Source of the DNA: Amycolatopsis iheyensis
Lineage (GTDB): Bacteria > Actinomycetota > Actinomycetes > Mycobacteriales > Pseudonocardiaceae
Direction: 5' to 3'
DNA length: 64,000 bases
Assembly (NCBI RefSeq): GCF_024703995.1
Contig: NZ_JAMXQV010000027.1
Location: 93,401-157,400, forward strand
Shown here: positions 44,401 through 50,456 of the stretch, piece by piece
How the letters are laid out: each line of letters begins with the position of its first letter
Position numbering within the stretch: the stretch's first letter is position 1
Position numbers and translations under genes: made by a program
The notes under the pieces: generated by a model
What the model saw: only the letters and a program-made list of their open reading frames with translations
Database searches by the model: none
What the model was told of the DNA's origin: nothing

Positions 44401-44800
44401 CCCAGCAGACCTCGAGCAGCTGCCGCTGCTGCGGGTCCATCGCCGTCGCTTCGGTCGGTGAGATCCCGAAGAAGCGGGCGTCGAACTCGGCGGCGTCGTG
44501 CAGGAAGGCGCCTTGGTCGACGTAGGTCGTGCCCGGGGTGTCGGGGTCCGGGTCGTACAGGTTGGCCAGGTCCCAGCCGCGGTCGGCGGGGAACGGCGTG
44601 TAGACGTCGGTGCCGTCGGACACCACCCGCCAGAAGTCCTCCGGCCCGGTGATGCCGCCGGCGAACCGGCATCCCATGGAGACCACCGCGATCGGCTCCG
44701 AGGCCGCGGCGAGCAGCTGGCTGTTCCGCTGCTTCAGCCGGGCCGTTTCCTTGACCGACTCGCGCAGCGCCCGGATGAGATCTTGCTCAGAGGTACTCAC
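29450..44800 (-). CDS. Type I PKS, three modules (predicted modules 4-6)
   Basis: 5116 aa from GTG 44800, opening with a coiled-coil docking helix (SEQDLIRALRESVKETARLKQRN). Module 4: KS (TMCSSS, Cys about 205), AT with GHSQGE/YASH (methylmalonyl type), DH (HRIQDNVLVP; DAALH), KR with LDD, ACP (about 1700). Module 5: KS (about 1937), AT with GHSIGE/HAFHS (malonyl type), DH (HRLHGTAILP, but DAVTE at the second motif), KR with LDD, ACP (about 3404). Module 6: KS (about 3619), a linker with a 29-aa tandem repeat, AT with GSSQGE/YASH, DH without the catalytic His, a gutted KR, ACP (about 5068). It ends about 25 residues after the last ACP helix with neither docking tail nor thioesterase, so it looks terminal. 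Release enzyme not found. The promoter overlaps the end of the FAD monooxygenase gene, and the mRNA is probably leaderless. Confidence 0.92.
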   Translation of the reverse strand: MSTSEQDLIRALRESVKETARLKQRNSQLLAAASEPIAVVSMGCRFAGGITGPEDFWRVVSDGTDVYTPFPADRGWDLANLYDPDPDTPGTTYVDQGAFLHDAAEFDARFFGISPTEATAMDPQQRQLLEVCWETIERAGIDPDSLRGTTTSVYAGIVHQDYAPDLAGAEGFLSLERALGSAGGIASGRVAYCLGLEGAAVTVDTMCSSSLVAIHLASQALRRGECQMALAGGSTVMATPGGFVGFARQRGLAFDGRIKSFAAAADGSSWAEGVGVVLLERLSDAERNGHQVLAVIRGSAVNQDGASNGLTAPNGPSQQRVIRAALDAAGLAAEEIDAVEAHGTGTTLGDPIEAQALLSTYGKGRDPGQPLLLGSVKSVLGHTQGASGVAAVIKTVLSLRNRYLPATLHIDAPTPQVDWSPGTVELLTEGRAWPDTGRPARSGISSFGASGTNVHLIMEEAPAAPEAVEPAVEVPSGTALPFVVTAKTPTALANLGRRLGESLDDDAALADIAHALATGRAVHSHRAVVVAGTREELRAGLDLVAEGQTGPGVLAGAATTSGPGKVVFVFPGQGTQWVGMGRRLLETSPVFAARIDECQKAFEPWVDWSLVDVLRGEAPEDLERVDVVQPVCFAMMVGMAAVWESLGVVPDAVVGHSQGEIAAACVSGALSLADAARVVTLRSQLIAELLPAGGGMASVGLGEDAVRALIEPWGERLQVAALNGPSSVVVAGEGTALDELAAQLADTDIRYRRVPVDYASHSHYVENLRTALLADLAAVTSSAPRIPFYSSVEPGWREDAAFDADYWYRNLRQPVRFEPAVRELIAQDHRVFVEVGAHPVLVPSITGTAAELDVDVLAVGSIRRDEDGLARLATSAAEVFVRGVAVDWPALLPEGAGAGRVELPTYPFDHQRYWITMPNTAAGAESLGLTTSDHPLLGAIVELPQTNGVVCTSRLSLATHPWLAGHRIQDNVLVPGTAYVDLAIQVGDELGFGVLDELVIEQPLVLGEDEAVSLQVSVGAPDAAGRRRVEVHSSGAGGEWRRHATGLLSDAYDETTGSGFDFGEWPPAGAVAEPVADFYERLADRGYQYSSAFAGLTAVWRRGEEIFAEAALPADHRDDVDRFGIHPALFDAALHANAFHRRTDDRNVLPFAWNGVRLHAGGAVTLRVRVAPCGPDALSFDAADGTGAPVLSMESLVSLPITDVSGAAASRVPESLWQVDWTPLPPAAATAPGNLVVVEDSGDVVRLTLDDALPDVAVLDVEPAAEPLPLLGRVLEVVQAWLEEPELASVPLVVVTRGAVAASGPVTDPAGAAVWGLARSAQAEHPGRLVVVDVEPGGDRDAAIAAALATGEALVAVRDNAVLAPRLGRAVLTENAATEGFADDGTVLITGGTGVLGALLARHLVTEHGVRRLVLAGRRGLAADGMPELVAELAELGAAAEVAACDVTDRDALAALLAGIPAEHRLTGVIHAAGVLDDAVIAGLDPHRLARVFAPKAAALALLDELTREDPPEVFAVFSSAASVFGSAGQGNYAAANAYAEAVVSARAAAGLPAVALAWGLWSPATGMTGGLAEVDRTRMSRGGVRPMATEEALASFDAGIRATTPLLVPIGLDLGAVRAEVGADGVVPALFRALVRAPRRTARAGAEDAGGALGRKLTGLTPEEQAEVVLGLVRTEVATVLGVADLDAASDDTRFGEIGFDSLTAVELRNRLTAAAAVKLPATLIFDYPTPRQLAAHLIEKVQGSAASAAPAPRVPQRALPAADDPIVIVGMACRLPGGVTTPAEFWDLVAEGRDGMSGLPADRGWPVERLVGTDPDEAGTTYAAQGGYLHDAGYFDAGLFGISPREATAMDPQQRLLLETTWEALEAAGVDPSSLRGAPVGVYTGMSIHDYLGDLASVPAEFEGFTTTATAGSVASGRVSYVFGFEGPAMTVDTACSSSLVAIHLAAQALRQDECEMALAGGVAVMGSPVGLTGFSRARGLAADGRIKAFAAAADGTVLSEGVGVVVLERLSTALRKGHHPLAVVRGSAINQDGASNGLTAPNSLAQQRVIRAALASAGLAPDEVDAVEAHGTGTTLGDPSEASALIATYGQDRPAERPLWLGSVKSNLGHTQAAAGVAAVIKMVAAIRHGQLPPTLFVDEPTPHVDWSEGAVTLLTEGRDWPEVDRPRRAGISSFGISGTNAHLILEQLPEPAAPETGEDDAPVALPFVLSAQSPAALAGQAARLRAAVERGVPLAGAARTLVAHRALLPHRAVVAATGRDALLAGLDAAAAGAAGPATALGSVTPGAAGSVVFVFPGQGAQRVGMGRALHERFPVYAAAFDEACAKLDERLAGAVDHAVKDVVFASPDTPEADRLSQTVYTQAALFAVETALFRLVESWGVRPALLLGHSIGEITAAHVAGMLSLDDAATVVAARGRLMQALPAGGAMAAVAATEEELRPFLGEGVALAAVNDPASAVLSGDEDAVDAAVATLREQGRKVHRLKVSHAFHSARMDPMLDEFRAALADVVWRPARIPVIAPDGADLTDRDHWVDHVRRTVRFADGVGAALERGGRLFVELGPGAGLSAPILETAARAGHEPVCVPALRDGQAEPETLLGSLATLFVRGVPVDWQPVVPDGVADVSLPTYAFDRRHYWLTSAPGAVNAADLGQVEVEHPLLAAIVPVPDTGGLIGTARLALSTHPWLAGHRLHGTAILPPAALVDLAVRVGDELGCGVLGRLTLETPFVVPPETTVRLEIVVGAEAGGSRPFTVYGSRDADGTWVRHAEGTLEAGAVADPALATAWPPAGAEPVALDPEAGGRAELLGLWRAGEDTFVEVALADDEEPAAFGLDPALLDAVTEAVVDAGSLAAHWESVVLHATGTRRLRARLARLDDTHWRLEAADETGRPVLSARSAGAARIRPEDVGARPAADAMYRLQWLSVPTPASPAGPPATVNVTGPAGVAALAEVPGRTDAAVYDLPACTAYPAAVLSDVLAVLQAWQRHAPADTRLVVRTEGAVDGGTGGVTDATGAAVWGLVRAAQAELSGVLLLDVAPDLDAGGVLAAALALDEPQLAARAEGFRVPRLAAAGPLDDEPGAWDPAGTVLITGGTGSLGALVARHLVRTRGVRRLLLLSRRGLAADGAEALVAELAELGAEASVVSCDVEDRDALAAVLATIPPAHPLTAVVHTAGVLDDGLLDAMTPERLAAVLGPKADAARHLVELTRDRDLAAFVTFSSAAALLGSAGQANYSAANAYLDGLMAIRRANGRAGVSLSWGLWAQDGGITLDLGDADRARMRRAGVSPLSPEEGLALFDAAVDSGEAHLVPIKLDLAAARAEAADGGAVQPLLRDLVRVRRRAGQAAVAGDLASALAGRSVAEQERTLLALVRTRVAVILGYASAEEIAPDAPFQAAGMDSLGAVELRNRLSAEAGFAMPATLVFDYPTPVELAAFLRERLSGQDAAVAAETIRAVDPAEPIAVVGLGCRLPGGVQDPDGFWDLLTAEREGLSPVPTDRGWDLATIPVREGGFLTDVAEFDAGFFGISPREATAMDPQQRLLLEVVWEAFEDAGLDPAAYRGTDVGVFVGVMGEGYGMHGGDPQTDGLRVTGGALSVASGRVSYAYGFTGPAISVDTACSSSLVATHLAMQALRNGECSLAVVGGVTVMATPNAYVEFAKAGGLAADGRCKAFAASADGTSWSEGVGVVLLQRLPDAEAEGATVGAVIRGSAVNQDGASNGLTAPNGLAQQRVIRRALAVAGLESSEVDVVEAHGTGTRLGDPIEAQALQETYGRREQADPLWLGSVKSNVGHTQAAAGVAGMIKMVLALRHQTLPATLHADTPTPEVDWSGDTIRLLTQARPWPARSDRPRRAGVSAFGASGTNAHLIIEEPPARAAVESGAEVLLFAGAAGEPGLPVAAESGLEPAAGAAAGPALVPAGEPVGASDRLGAGLEPAAGAVAGPALVPAGEPVGASDRLGAGLEPAAGAVAVAEPGPKPAAAEPAEPALLPFVLSAGDPDRLAAVAAGLADTVENRRPPLPDLAAALAFGRTKHRERATVLAADHAELAARLRGLAAGETGSGVVTGRSGPGTGAVFVFPGQGGGWAGMGRELLAASPEFREWVRRCQGLLDAYDCDWTLEEALGGANDLSRTDVVQPAAFVLMTGLAQLWARAGVAPEVVIGSSQGELAAACVAGVLSLDDALRICVVRSRLAAALPPTGGMLVLGVSRAQADELLPAYDGRLELAAVNGPAMVGFSGAVEAISQLEAYAAEHGIWCRRLRADYASHSYLVDELERPMLAELDGVGERPARGLVASCRFYSTVESRWIGPDEVLDAGYWFRNLRRPVELADAVRAVTDGMRAVVEVSPHPGLVSSVLDVIADAGRPVGVLGTLRRDHGGARQVLTALAEAFAIGLPVDWSAAVPADSAWRALCRDLPTHPFQHRRYWLRGGSGVAAEEAVHPLLTTVTVLPDDTGVLAIGRLSATDRPWLAGTVPASTWVELAIRAGDEVGCGTLAELDVVAPPRPGDVQVQVVVGADDGGRRPVRVRTGSDRSGWTLNATGVLSAEPLSWQPMSDDEKFEAVELPAELHEDGFGVHPVLLAAMAGDVVAWRDVELHATGATSARVRVRPVEGGVELTAVDESGLPVLTARRVTARPAAESRAAGTGEVLRTEWVSLDREATTARIVAVDSDDSVFSLVENPAALADAVAVFDVPFGAEPSVACRQALGVAQAWLDEPELSGFPLVVRTRHAVPVEAGAVLDPAAAAVRGMLAAVQAEYPDRFVLVDVEPAADPGDGLGTVLAAGAAQAAVRAGRVLVPRLVAGTATAAGLDPAGTVLIVGDGGDRVARYLVAEHGVRHLAFTGAVPEGLDASVTACDVSEVSALPPLTGVVHVAGTADATPLAELDADGLTEVLDARAATLGHLAELTAGQDLALFAVVTTAADLTGPADQAATAAADGLARAIATACGASVPVLVPGDESALTAALTERFPVPGHPERWAAPEPGRPVPPSLRGLVRPRRRSAYRAPAGTETTGRWAELLSTQVGAERERTVLDLVRAQLAGVLGLSPDEPVDPDRGFFEVGLDSLMALDLTRRLTGHASVPLTPAAVFTNPTPAALTRYLVERLEAGGTP
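32884..33085 (-). repeat. 87-bp in-frame tandem repeat in PKS2
   Basis: Units 32884-32970 and 32971-33057 are identical, followed by a partial third copy (33058-33085, starting CCGCAG for CCACGG). The unit encodes 29 residues (GLEPAAGAVAGPALVPAGE, then PVGASDRLGA) in the KS6-AT6 linker. The Ala/Pro/Gly-rich composition suggests a flexible spacer. Confidence 0.9.
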
Positions 44801-44808
44801 GTCGACCA

Positions 44809-44853
44809 ACGCTAGGTGGGCTGCCCGGCGGCCGGGATCCCTCAGCCTGACGG
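44809..44853 (-). promoter_or_regulatory. RifZ-like box and -10 for PKS2
   Basis: Minus strand 44853-44836 reads CCGTCAGGCTGAGGGATC; TAGCGT (44814-44809) follows after 21 nt. Only 8 nt separate the -10 from the GTG at 44800, so transcription should start at or next to the start codon. The box overlaps the last codons and stop of the FAD monooxygenase gene (stop 44842-44844). Confidence 0.72.
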
Positions 44854-46338
44854 GCGATGCGCACCCAGGCGCTCGAAGAACCCGGCCAGCAACGCGTTCG
44901 CGCCGCCGGCGGCCGCGGTGCCGTAGACGTGGTAGTCCGGCCGCACCAGCATCGACGCCGCGCCGCGCTCGCGCAGGTCGTCCGCGTACCCGCGGTCGGC
45001 CGCGTCGGGTCCGATGTGGACGATCGTGCCGCCGAGCCCGGCCAGCGTGGCGCGCTCGCTTTCGCCGATGGCTTCGGGCTTTTCGGTGGTGATGAGCACG
45101 AAGCCGGTCGCGATCAGGTCGTCGAGCCGGCCGGCGCCGAGCACGTCGCCGCCCCCGGGCTGGAGCAGCCCGGTGGTCAACGGCGTCGCCGCCGGCGGCC
45201 CGGTCCGGCGGCCACCGCCGTTGGCGACGATCGCCGCGTCGCGGTCGGCCGCGGCGGCCGGGTCGGTCACGCAGATGACCCGGCCGAGCTTGACCGAGGC
45301 GAGGACCGCGGCCTTGGTGTGGCCACGCCGCTCGAGTGTGTAGGTGTCGAGCAGCCGCTCGGCCACGCGGCCGCCGAGCACCAGGTCCAGCTTCCACGCC
45401 AGGTTGCTGACGTCGCGGATGCCCGAGCACATGCCCTGCCCGGCGAACGGCGGCATCAGGTGGGCCGCGTCCCCGGCGACCAGCACCCGGCCCTGCCGCC
45501 ACTGCTGCGCCCACCGCGCGTGGGACCGGTAAACGCCGCTGCGCAACAGTTTCGCGTTCTCCGGCGTGACGCCGTGCGGGGCCAGCAGCCGCCACGCGGT
45601 TTCGGTGGTGTCGAGCTCGGCGGCGGATTCACCCGGCAGGCACATGAACTCCCAGCGGCGGCGGTCCCGCCCGCTCCCGACGAGCGTCGTCGGCCGGGCC
45701 GGGTCGCACAGCTGCAGGTTCGTCGGCACGAACTCGCGGGGCTCCTGCAGCTCGACGTCGCACAGCAGCCACTCGAAGGAGAACCCGAGGTCGGTCACCG
45801 GCACCGCGGCCAGTTCGGCCACGACGCTGTTCGCGCCGTCGCAGCCGACCAGCCAGCCGGCCCGGAAGGTGTGCGTGGCGCCGGTTTCGTCCTCGGCGAT
45901 CGCGGTGACCTCGTTGTCGCCCTGCTCGAGGCCGACGACGGTCAGGCCGCGGCGGACCTCCACCGTCGGCCGGGCCGCGACCGCGGCGCCGAGCAGCTCC
46001 TCCAGCGCGGGCTGGTGCATCGTGTTGGCGTCGGGCCAGCCGTAGCGGCCGGTGTCGCCGAAGGCGATGTCCAGCAGGACGTCGCCGGCCGCGCCACGCC
46101 ACTGGTAGCCGGTCGCCGGGACCGAGATCCGGGCCAGCCCGGCGCCGACGCCGGCCGCCGCCAGGAGGCGGGCGGTCTCCCCGTCGAAGCTGGTGGCCCG
46201 CGGCAGCCCGAAGACCTCGCGGTGGCGTTCGAGCACGAGCACCCGGTGGCCACGGCGGGCCAGCAGGCTCGCCAGCACCGCACCGCTCGGACCGCAGCCG
46301 ACCACCAGCACGTCGGCGCGCGAAGTCAGGGAAGCCAT
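44842..46338 (-). CDS. FAD-dependent aromatic monooxygenase (Rif-Orf19-like)
   Basis: 498 aa, class A flavoprotein hydroxylase. Motifs: GxGxxG in VLVVGCGPSGAVLASLLARRG at the N-terminus, the DG motif in LVGCDGANSVV (about residue 165), and GDAAHLMPPFAGQGMCSGIRD (about residue 290). A C-terminal thioredoxin-like domain (GFVLITTEKPEA onwards) is typical of phenol and 3-(3-hydroxyphenyl)propionate hydroxylases. From memory, Rif-Orf19 of the rifamycin cluster is of this type and is tied to oxidation of the AHBA ring that allows naphthalene closure; the same job is inferred here. It is a single gene with its own divergent, probably leaderless promoter. Confidence 0.88.
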   Translation of the reverse strand: MASLTSRADVLVVGCGPSGAVLASLLARRGHRVLVLERHREVFGLPRATSFDGETARLLAAAGVGAGLARISVPATGYQWRGAAGDVLLDIAFGDTGRYGWPDANTMHQPALEELLGAAVAARPTVEVRRGLTVVGLEQGDNEVTAIAEDETGATHTFRAGWLVGCDGANSVVAELAAVPVTDLGFSFEWLLCDVELQEPREFVPTNLQLCDPARPTTLVGSGRDRRRWEFMCLPGESAAELDTTETAWRLLAPHGVTPENAKLLRSGVYRSHARWAQQWRQGRVLVAGDAAHLMPPFAGQGMCSGIRDVSNLAWKLDLVLGGRVAERLLDTYTLERRGHTKAAVLASVKLGRVICVTDPAAAADRDAAIVANGGGRRTGPPAATPLTTGLLQPGGGDVLGAGRLDDLIATGFVLITTEKPEAIGESERATLAGLGGTIVHIGPDAADRGYADDLRERGAASMLVRPDYHVYGTAAAGGANALLAGFFERLGAHRPSG

Positions 46339-46346
46339 GTCTCGCG

Positions 46347-46390
46347 ACCCTACTGAGCCGGCCGGGCGCCCCCATCGCTCGCGCTGACAG
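46347..46390 (-). promoter_or_regulatory. RifZ-like box and -10 for the FAD monooxygenase
   Basis: Minus strand 46390-46373 reads CTGTCAGCGCGAGCGATG (7 of 10 specified bases). TAGGGT (46352-46347) follows after 20 nt and lies 8 nt before the ATG at 46338, so a leaderless mRNA is expected. Confidence 0.62.
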
Positions 46391-46415
46391 TGCGGCGGAG
46401 ATCGCGGGCCTACCA

Positions 46416-46460
46416 CTGTCAAGGCGAGGGATCCGCGAGCGCGCACCCCCCACCTAGCGT
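46416..46460 (+). promoter_or_regulatory. RifZ-like box and -10 for the NRPS operon
   Basis: 46416-46433 reads CTGTCAAGGCGAGGGATC (7 of 10 specified bases). TAGCGT (46455-46460) follows after 21 nt, embedded in CCACCTAGCGTTG, a string also present at the PKS2 promoter. Leader of about 84 nt to the TTG at 46551. Divergent from the monooxygenase box. Confidence 0.72.
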
Positions 46461-46550
46461 TGCCCTGCACACCGTCAAGACGGCCTGGTCCGCGCCTGCG
46501 ACCGGCCTCGCGGCCGAGCCGCGATCGTCGAGCTGCATTGGAGAGCACCG

Positions 46551-49500
46551 TTGCGGGGGCATGACCACTACGTCCGCCAGATCCTCGGCCGGCTCGACGC
46601 CGATCCTGCCGCCATTCCCGTCACGCTCGGAGACGAGCCCTTCTCGGCCGAGCGCCTCGCCCGGGCGATCCGCACGACCGCCGCGTGGCTGCGCGCGGCC
46701 GGCGCCGGCCGCGGCGACTCGGTCGCCGTGCTCACCAACCCGAACACACCGTCCACTTTGGTCTACCGGTACGCGGTGAACCTCGTGGGCGCGACCGCGG
46801 TCCACATCCGCGGCATCAACGCCGCGGACCCGCACGACGAGCTGGGCCCGCGCGTCCAGGCCGAGATCCTCGCCGATCTCCGGCCGGCGGTGCTCGCGGT
46901 GGACCAGGACAACCTCGAGCGGGGACGCTGGCTGCGCGCCACGGCCGGCTCGGAGTTCGCCCTCACCGCCCCCGGCCCCGCCGGGGCGGACGTGCTCGAC
47001 GTGATCGCGACCCCGGAGACCCCGTTCGACGACGAGACGGCCGAGCGGCCGGAGATCGCCGTGGTGACGTTCACCAGCGGCTCGTCGGGCCGGCCGAAGG
47101 GCATCAGCTGGCCGTTCGCGGTCAAGAACGAAATGGCCGCGGCCGCCGAAGGGGCGCCGCCGGCGGTCTGCCTGGTCACCGGGTCGCTGACCCACTCCAG
47201 CGGGTTCTCCGCCGACGACGCGATCATCGCGGGCGGCAGTGTCGTGCTGCACCACGGGTTCGACGCCGAGGCCGTGCTGCGCGCCGTCGAACGGCACCGC
47301 GTCACCCGGCTCGTCCTCGCCTCACCCCAGGTCAACGAGCTCACCGAGCACCGCGCGTTCGACCACCACGACCGCGCCAGCCTGCGCGAGGTGTTCTACA
47401 CCGGCAGCCCGGCCGCGCCGGAACGGCTGGCGGCCGCCGCCAAGTCGCTCGGCCCGGTGCTCCACCAGGTCTACGGCACGAGCGAAACCGGCATGATCAG
47501 CCTGCTCACCCCGCAGGACCACCTGGACCCCGACCTGCGCCGCACGGTCGGCCGGCCGCCGGCGAACGTCCGGATCACCATCCGCGACCCGCGTGACCAC
47601 GACCGGGTCCTCCCGGCGGGCGTCGCGGGCGAGATCTGCTCGTCCGGTGGCTGGGCGATGAGCCACTACTGGAACGACCCGGAGCAGACCGCCCGGACCG
47701 TCCGCGACGGCTGGGTGCACACCGGGGACATCGGCCGGCTCGACGCGGCCGGGTACCTGACCCTGGAAGGCCGGCTCGGCGGTGTCCTCAAGGGACACGG
47801 CGTTCGCGTCTACCCGGAAGCGGTCGAGCGGGTGCTGCTCGAACACGCCGACGTCGCGCAGGCCGCGGTGTTCGGGCTCGAGGACGAAGACCACCTGGCG
47901 CTGGTGCACGCGGTCGTGACGCCGGCGTCCGGCTGCACGCCGCGTCCGGACGACCTGCGCGCATACGTGGCGGACGCCCTCGGTGACCGCCACGCCCCGA
48001 TGGACATCGAGGTCCGGCCCGAGCTGCCCCTGCTGGGCGCGGCGAAGCCGGACCGGAACCTGCTGCGCGAGCAGGCGCTCGCCGCGCGGTTCTGGCAGTC
48101 GGCGCTGGCAGGCGTCGAGGGTGACTCCTTGCTGCGCGACCGGCTCGCCGGGCCGGGTGACGGCACCGCCGAAACGCTCGTCCGGCGGCTTCCGGAGTTC
48201 CCGGCCGCGGAGACCACGCTGTTCACGGCGTGGGCAGTGCTGCTGCACCGCCTGGGCACGGGTTCCCCGGTGGTCTTCGGGACCGGGGCCCACCCGCTGG
48301 TGGTGGCCGTCTCCCCCGACGACGAGATCGGCGCCGTGCTGACCCGCGTCGAGGCCGCGGTGACCGCTTCGGCCGGGCACGCCCGGCTGGGCCCGCGCGC
48401 GCGAGCCGAACTCGACGCCGCGGCGGACACGGTGTTCGACACCGCCGTCACCTTCGCCGACGCCGCAGGCACCCCGGCCACGGCCGAGCTGCGAGTCGGC
48501 CGTGAAGCGGGTGAGCTGGTCCTCACCCTGGTCACCGACCCGCGGCGGATCGGCGCGGAACCGGCCGAGCGGCTCCTCGACCTGGCCGTCCGCCTGGTCG
48601 ACGCGGTCCGCGAGGCGCCGGACCAGCCCGTCAGCCTGCCGGACCTGCTCGACGCGGACACCCGGCACCTGGTCCTGACCGAGTGGAACTCGGCTCGGAC
48701 CCCGCAGCCCGCCGCGACGCTGGGCCGGCTGTGGCAGGACGCGGCCGGCGAGCACGCCGAGCGGCCGGCGGTCGACGAAGCCGGTGTCGTGACGTCGTAC
48801 GCCGAACTCGACGACCGGGCCGGGCGGCTCGCGGCGGCGCTGGCCGGCGCGGGGGCCGCGCCCGGAAAGCTGGTGGCGCTCATGCTGCCGCGCTCCCTGG
48901 ACCTGATCACCGCGCTGCTGGCGACCGTCCGGACCGGCGCGGCCTTCGTGCCCGTCGACCCGGGCTACCCGCAGGAGCGGATCGCGGCCATGCTGGCCGA
49001 CTGCGACCCGGTGGCGATCTGCACGACGACGTCGGCCGACCTGCCGCCGGAGCGCGAGTGGCCCCGCGTCCACGTCGACGACCCGGCCCCCGGAGCGGCA
49101 CCGCGGGTCACCGCGGACCTGACCGATCCGGCGTACGTCATCTACACCTCCGGCACGACCGGGCGGCCGAAGGGTGTCGTGGTCACGCACACCGGGCTGG
49201 CGAACCTCGCCGCGACGAAGCGCGACGGCCTGGGCCTCGACAGCTCCGCGCGGATGCTGCAGTTCGCTTCGCCGAGCTTCGACGCGTTCGTCGCCGAGCT
49301 GATGGGCGCGTTCACCGCGGGCGCGACGGTCGTGGTGCCGCCGGCCGGGCCCCTGGCCGGGGATCCGCTGACGGCGGTGCTGACCGAGCGGCGGATCACC
49401 CACGCGATCCTCCCGCCGGTGGCGTTGTCCAGCATGGATCCCGCGGCGGTGCCCGGGCTCCGCGGCCTGATCAGCGCGGGCGAGGAGTGCCCCGCCGAGC

Positions 49501-50456
49501 TGGCCGCGCGCTGGTCGGCGAACCGCCGGATGGTCAACGCCTACGGGCCCACCGAAGTCACCGTCTGCGCGACGCAGAGCGACGCGCTGACCGGCGCCGG
49601 CCGGCCCCCGATCGGCCGGCCCATCGCCGGGGCCCGCGTCTACGTCCTCGGCCCCGGGCTGCGGCCGGTGCCACCCGGGTTCCGCGGCGAGCTCTACGTC
49701 GCGGGCTCCGGCGTCGCCCGCGGTTACCTCAACCGGCCCGAGCTGACGGCCGAACGCTTCCTCGTGGACCCGTTCGGCCCGCCCGAAAGCCGGATGTACC
49801 GCACCGGCGACGTCGCTTCCTGGCGTGGTGACGGCAACCTGGACTTCCACGGCCGGGCCGACGACCAGGTCAAGCTGCGCGGCTTCCGGATCGAGCCCCG
49901 CGAAGTGGCGGCGGTGCTCGAAGAGCTGCCCGAGGTCACCCGCGCGGTGGTCGGCGTGCGCGCGGACCGCGGCGGCCGGAGCCGCCTGGTCGCCTGGGTC
50001 GTGCCCGCCGACGGCGCGACACCCACCCGCGAGCACCTGCGTGAGCGGGCCGCCCTGCGGCTGCCGGAGCACATGGTGCCGACGGCGTTCGTCCTCGTCG
50101 GCGCGCTGCCGGTGACCCCGAACGGCAAGCTCGACCAGGCCGCCCTCCCCGAACCGGACGGCGCCGAATCCGACGGGCCGGCCACGCAAGCCCCGCGCAC
50201 CCCCGCGGAGCGCGCGCTCGCCGCCATCCTCGGGGAGCTGCTGGGCGCCACCGACGTCGGCGTCGACAGCGACTTCTTCGCCCTCGGCGGGGACAGCATG
50301 CTGGCGATCTCGCTGATCCGGCGGGCCCGCGAAGCGGGGTTGGCCCTGTCCCCCAAGGAGATCATGGGCAACCCCACGCTCGGCGCCCTCGCCGCGGTGG
50401 CGACCTCGTTGCCGACCTCGTCCACCCCGACTCCTCCCGTGGAAGGCCGCAAATGA
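46551..50456 (+). CDS. Ligase-partial C-A-PCP fusion (NRPS-like)
   Basis: 1301 aa. Residues 1-505 are a third paralogue of the ligases at 19-3189 (A3 FTSGSSGRPKG about 174, YGTSETG about 308, A10 lysine AAKPDRN about 498). Residues 515-690 resemble the C-terminal part of a condensation domain without an HHxxxDG motif. Residues 700-1195 are an NRPS adenylation domain (YTSGTTGRPKG about 865, NAYGPTE about 997, NGKLDQ about 1191) and 1215-1290 a PCP (FFALGGDSML). My hand-read specificity code, D-A-A-I-I-A-A-V-C-K, is of the Phe/Tyr-like aromatic class. The TTG start has GGAGAG 5 nt upstream and aligns with the other two ligases. The P450 and SDR downstream suggest beta-oxidation of the PCP-bound amino acid, as in aminocoumarin NovH/I/J pathways. 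What the N-terminal ligase activates is unknown. Confidence 0.87.
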   Translation: MRGHDHYVRQILGRLDADPAAIPVTLGDEPFSAERLARAIRTTAAWLRAAGAGRGDSVAVLTNPNTPSTLVYRYAVNLVGATAVHIRGINAADPHDELGPRVQAEILADLRPAVLAVDQDNLERGRWLRATAGSEFALTAPGPAGADVLDVIATPETPFDDETAERPEIAVVTFTSGSSGRPKGISWPFAVKNEMAAAAEGAPPAVCLVTGSLTHSSGFSADDAIIAGGSVVLHHGFDAEAVLRAVERHRVTRLVLASPQVNELTEHRAFDHHDRASLREVFYTGSPAAPERLAAAAKSLGPVLHQVYGTSETGMISLLTPQDHLDPDLRRTVGRPPANVRITIRDPRDHDRVLPAGVAGEICSSGGWAMSHYWNDPEQTARTVRDGWVHTGDIGRLDAAGYLTLEGRLGGVLKGHGVRVYPEAVERVLLEHADVAQAAVFGLEDEDHLALVHAVVTPASGCTPRPDDLRAYVADALGDRHAPMDIEVRPELPLLGAAKPDRNLLREQALAARFWQSALAGVEGDSLLRDRLAGPGDGTAETLVRRLPEFPAAETTLFTAWAVLLHRLGTGSPVVFGTGAHPLVVAVSPDDEIGAVLTRVEAAVTASAGHARLGPRARAELDAAADTVFDTAVTFADAAGTPATAELRVGREAGELVLTLVTDPRRIGAEPAERLLDLAVRLVDAVREAPDQPVSLPDLLDADTRHLVLTEWNSARTPQPAATLGRLWQDAAGEHAERPAVDEAGVVTSYAELDDRAGRLAAALAGAGAAPGKLVALMLPRSLDLITALLATVRTGAAFVPVDPGYPQERIAAMLADCDPVAICTTTSADLPPEREWPRVHVDDPAPGAAPRVTADLTDPAYVIYTSGTTGRPKGVVVTHTGLANLAATKRDGLGLDSSARMLQFASPSFDAFVAELMGAFTAGATVVVPPAGPLAGDPLTAVLTERRITHAILPPVALSSMDPAAVPGLRGLISAGEECPAELAARWSANRRMVNAYGPTEVTVCATQSDALTGAGRPPIGRPIAGARVYVLGPGLRPVPPGFRGELYVAGSGVARGYLNRPELTAERFLVDPFGPPESRMYRTGDVASWRGDGNLDFHGRADDQVKLRGFRIEPREVAAVLEELPEVTRAVVGVRADRGGRSRLVAWVVPADGATPTREHLRERAALRLPEHMVPTAFVLVGALPVTPNGKLDQAALPEPDGAESDGPATQAPRTPAERALAAILGELLGATDVGVDSDFFALGGDSMLAISLIRRAREAGLALSPKEIMGNPTLGALAAVATSLPTSSTPTPPVEGRK

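Noticed and set aside
37859..44461. 2200-aa plus-strand open frame opposite PKS2, and similar frames at 32660-36247 and 29174-32506
   Set aside because: The same shadow effect; PKS2 has continuous domain homology across these intervals.
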